A stretch of DNA of 64,000 nt from Prunus persica (Eukaryota; Streptophyta; Magnoliopsida; Rosales; Rosaceae): NCBI RefSeq assembly GCF_000346465.2, contig NC_034016.1, forward strand, positions 12,271,805-12,335,804, written 5' to 3'. The notes beneath the pieces were generated by a model. That model did no database searches, had not been told where the DNA came from, and saw only the letters and a program-made list of their open reading frames with translations. This document shows positions 63,401 through 64,000 of this stretch, one piece after another (within the stretch, counting starts at the first letter, position 1; every line of letters starts with the position of its first letter). Both the position numbers and the translations under genes were made by a program.

Positions 63401-64000
63401 AGTACTCCATCAAAGGTATTGTTGAAAGATTAGTTATGTTTTTTTTTTTGGGTTCTTCATAGTTATTTACTTATATCCTGTGAATTAAAATGTCTAATTC
63501 TAACACGGAGGATTCAATAATCGGAAAGAGAAAAAAAAGAGTAAATGAAGATGAAAAAAATCAATGGGGAACGGGTACCCAAGGAACCAAGAAACCATGG
63601 GAATCATTAATAGTAAATAGATTTGAACTGCTTTTCCTTTTTTCTATTCCAGAAATTACCATTAGTAGGACTACCACTTCTGCTACACTGCAATTGATAT
63701 GTAATTGGTTAAAGCTATCTGGAAATTTAATGATGTTTTTGGCATAAAAATGTCATTGAGAGTTGCACTTTAAAAAAATTTGATTGTATGCTTTCTGCTA
63801 GTTTGCATGGAACAAACTATGAGTTGGAGAATGGTCATTTTCCATGAGACTTTCAGTGGTAAAACATCATTGTTCACGACAACCCCTGCTCCATGGTCTT
63901 AGGTATAGGCTTTGATTTTATTATTTGAATTTTGCAGTTTGTTCACTGTATTGTATGGGCGAAGGAACTTCTCTTCGCAAAATTGTTTGGGGACAAGAAT
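60472..64000 (+). CDS. SAE2: SUMO-activating enzyme subunit 2 (UBA2), 5' part
   Basis: Exons 60472-60504, 60645-60734, 61610-61693, 61779-61997, 63314-63415 and 63938 onward join in frame to 197 residues before the window ends. [20 protein letters not shown] leads into the nucleotide-binding [28 protein letters not shown] is the conserved E1 adenylation motif, and ALDN-equivalent [13 protein letters not shown] follows. ECYECQPKP supplies the first two zinc-binding Cys (about 153 and 156), and [11 protein letters not shown] the catalytic Cys (about 168) that forms the thioester with [17 protein letters not shown] matches the next conserved stretch. With SAE1 it makes the nuclear SUMO E1. All essential residues visible so far are present. 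The catalytic-cysteine, ubiquitin-fold and C-terminal domains beyond residue 197 are outside the window. Confidence 0.96.
62178..62624 (-). mobile_element. 5'-truncated LINE 3' end in SAE2 intron 4, with long TSD
   Basis: The minus strand encodes a reverse-transcriptase C-terminal, zf-RVT-type segment ([20 protein letters not shown]), and the T tract at 62178 onward is its poly-A tail. The target duplication CACATCAACT.AGTATAATT flanks it at 62158-62177 and 62625-62644 (20 bp, one mismatch). This is a textbook L1-type truncated insertion, antisense to SAE2. Confidence 0.88.

Noticed and set aside
1..64000. CRISPR arrays, operons or prokaryotic mobile elements
   Set aside because: Intron-rich plant genes and plant repeats throughout; no regularly spaced repeats with spacers. 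The only regular array is the exon duplication at 47.8-48.4 kb.

Overview
The window is plant nuclear DNA. Genes have many small GT-AG exons and AT-rich introns, and the intergenic spaces hold SINEs, hAT-like elements, LINE scraps and a likely solo LTR. The protein families (SHL, plant GH35 beta-galactosidase, BEL1-like TALE homeodomain, DRD1/CHR35) indicate an angiosperm, most likely a woody eudicot. Rosaceae is my guess from repeat style and protein similarity; nothing in the window proves it.

Layout. 1-1416 (-): 5' part of an SHL-type BAH-PHD histone reader, running off the left edge. 1.4-5.1 kb: foldback MITE, a probable solo LTR with 5-bp target duplication, and a short MITE. 5103-11312 (-): complete 19-exon beta-galactosidase with a C-terminal lectin domain. 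11.3-15.2 kb: repeats plus a chimeric fragment of the neighbouring RBM28 gene. 15259-15851 (-): a nuclear copy of mitochondrial rps14, split by a 259-bp insertion. 16207-25125 (-): 18-exon RBM28/Nop4-like nucleolar RRM protein with a frame problem at exon 15 and a decayed LINE in intron 2. 25.1-37.2 kb: gene-poor, repeat-rich DNA with two hAT elements that keep 8-bp target duplications. 37.3-43.3 kb (+): BEL1-like homeodomain gene with a 5'UTR intron and an upstream ORF. 44602-48838 (-) and 50778-58165 (-): tandem pair of DRD1/CHR35-type SNF2 remodellers. 60472 to the right edge (+): SUMO E1 subunit SAE2/UBA2, cut by the window end.

I joined exons by hand using splice consensus, phase and family similarity. 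The splice models for beta-galactosidase (844 aa), BEL1-like (679 aa), the complete DRD1 copy (895 aa) and its divergent neighbour (997 aa from the first in-frame Met) all close in frame. RBM28 closes (972 aa) only with a non-standard donor in exon 15.

The most unusual locus is the DRD1 pair. The 50.8-58.2 kb copy looks orthodox. The 44.6-48.8 kb copy lacks the usual N-terminus and instead carries two nested internal amplifications: a 156-bp (52-codon) coding repeat that duplicates SUMO-interaction-like motifs, and a roughly 190-bp exon-plus-intron unit repeated four times, giving extra phase-0 exons. Both ATPase domains look intact. DRD1 acts with Pol V in RNA-directed DNA methylation and SHL reads histone marks, so several genes here concern chromatin, but they are not co-regulated as an operon would be.
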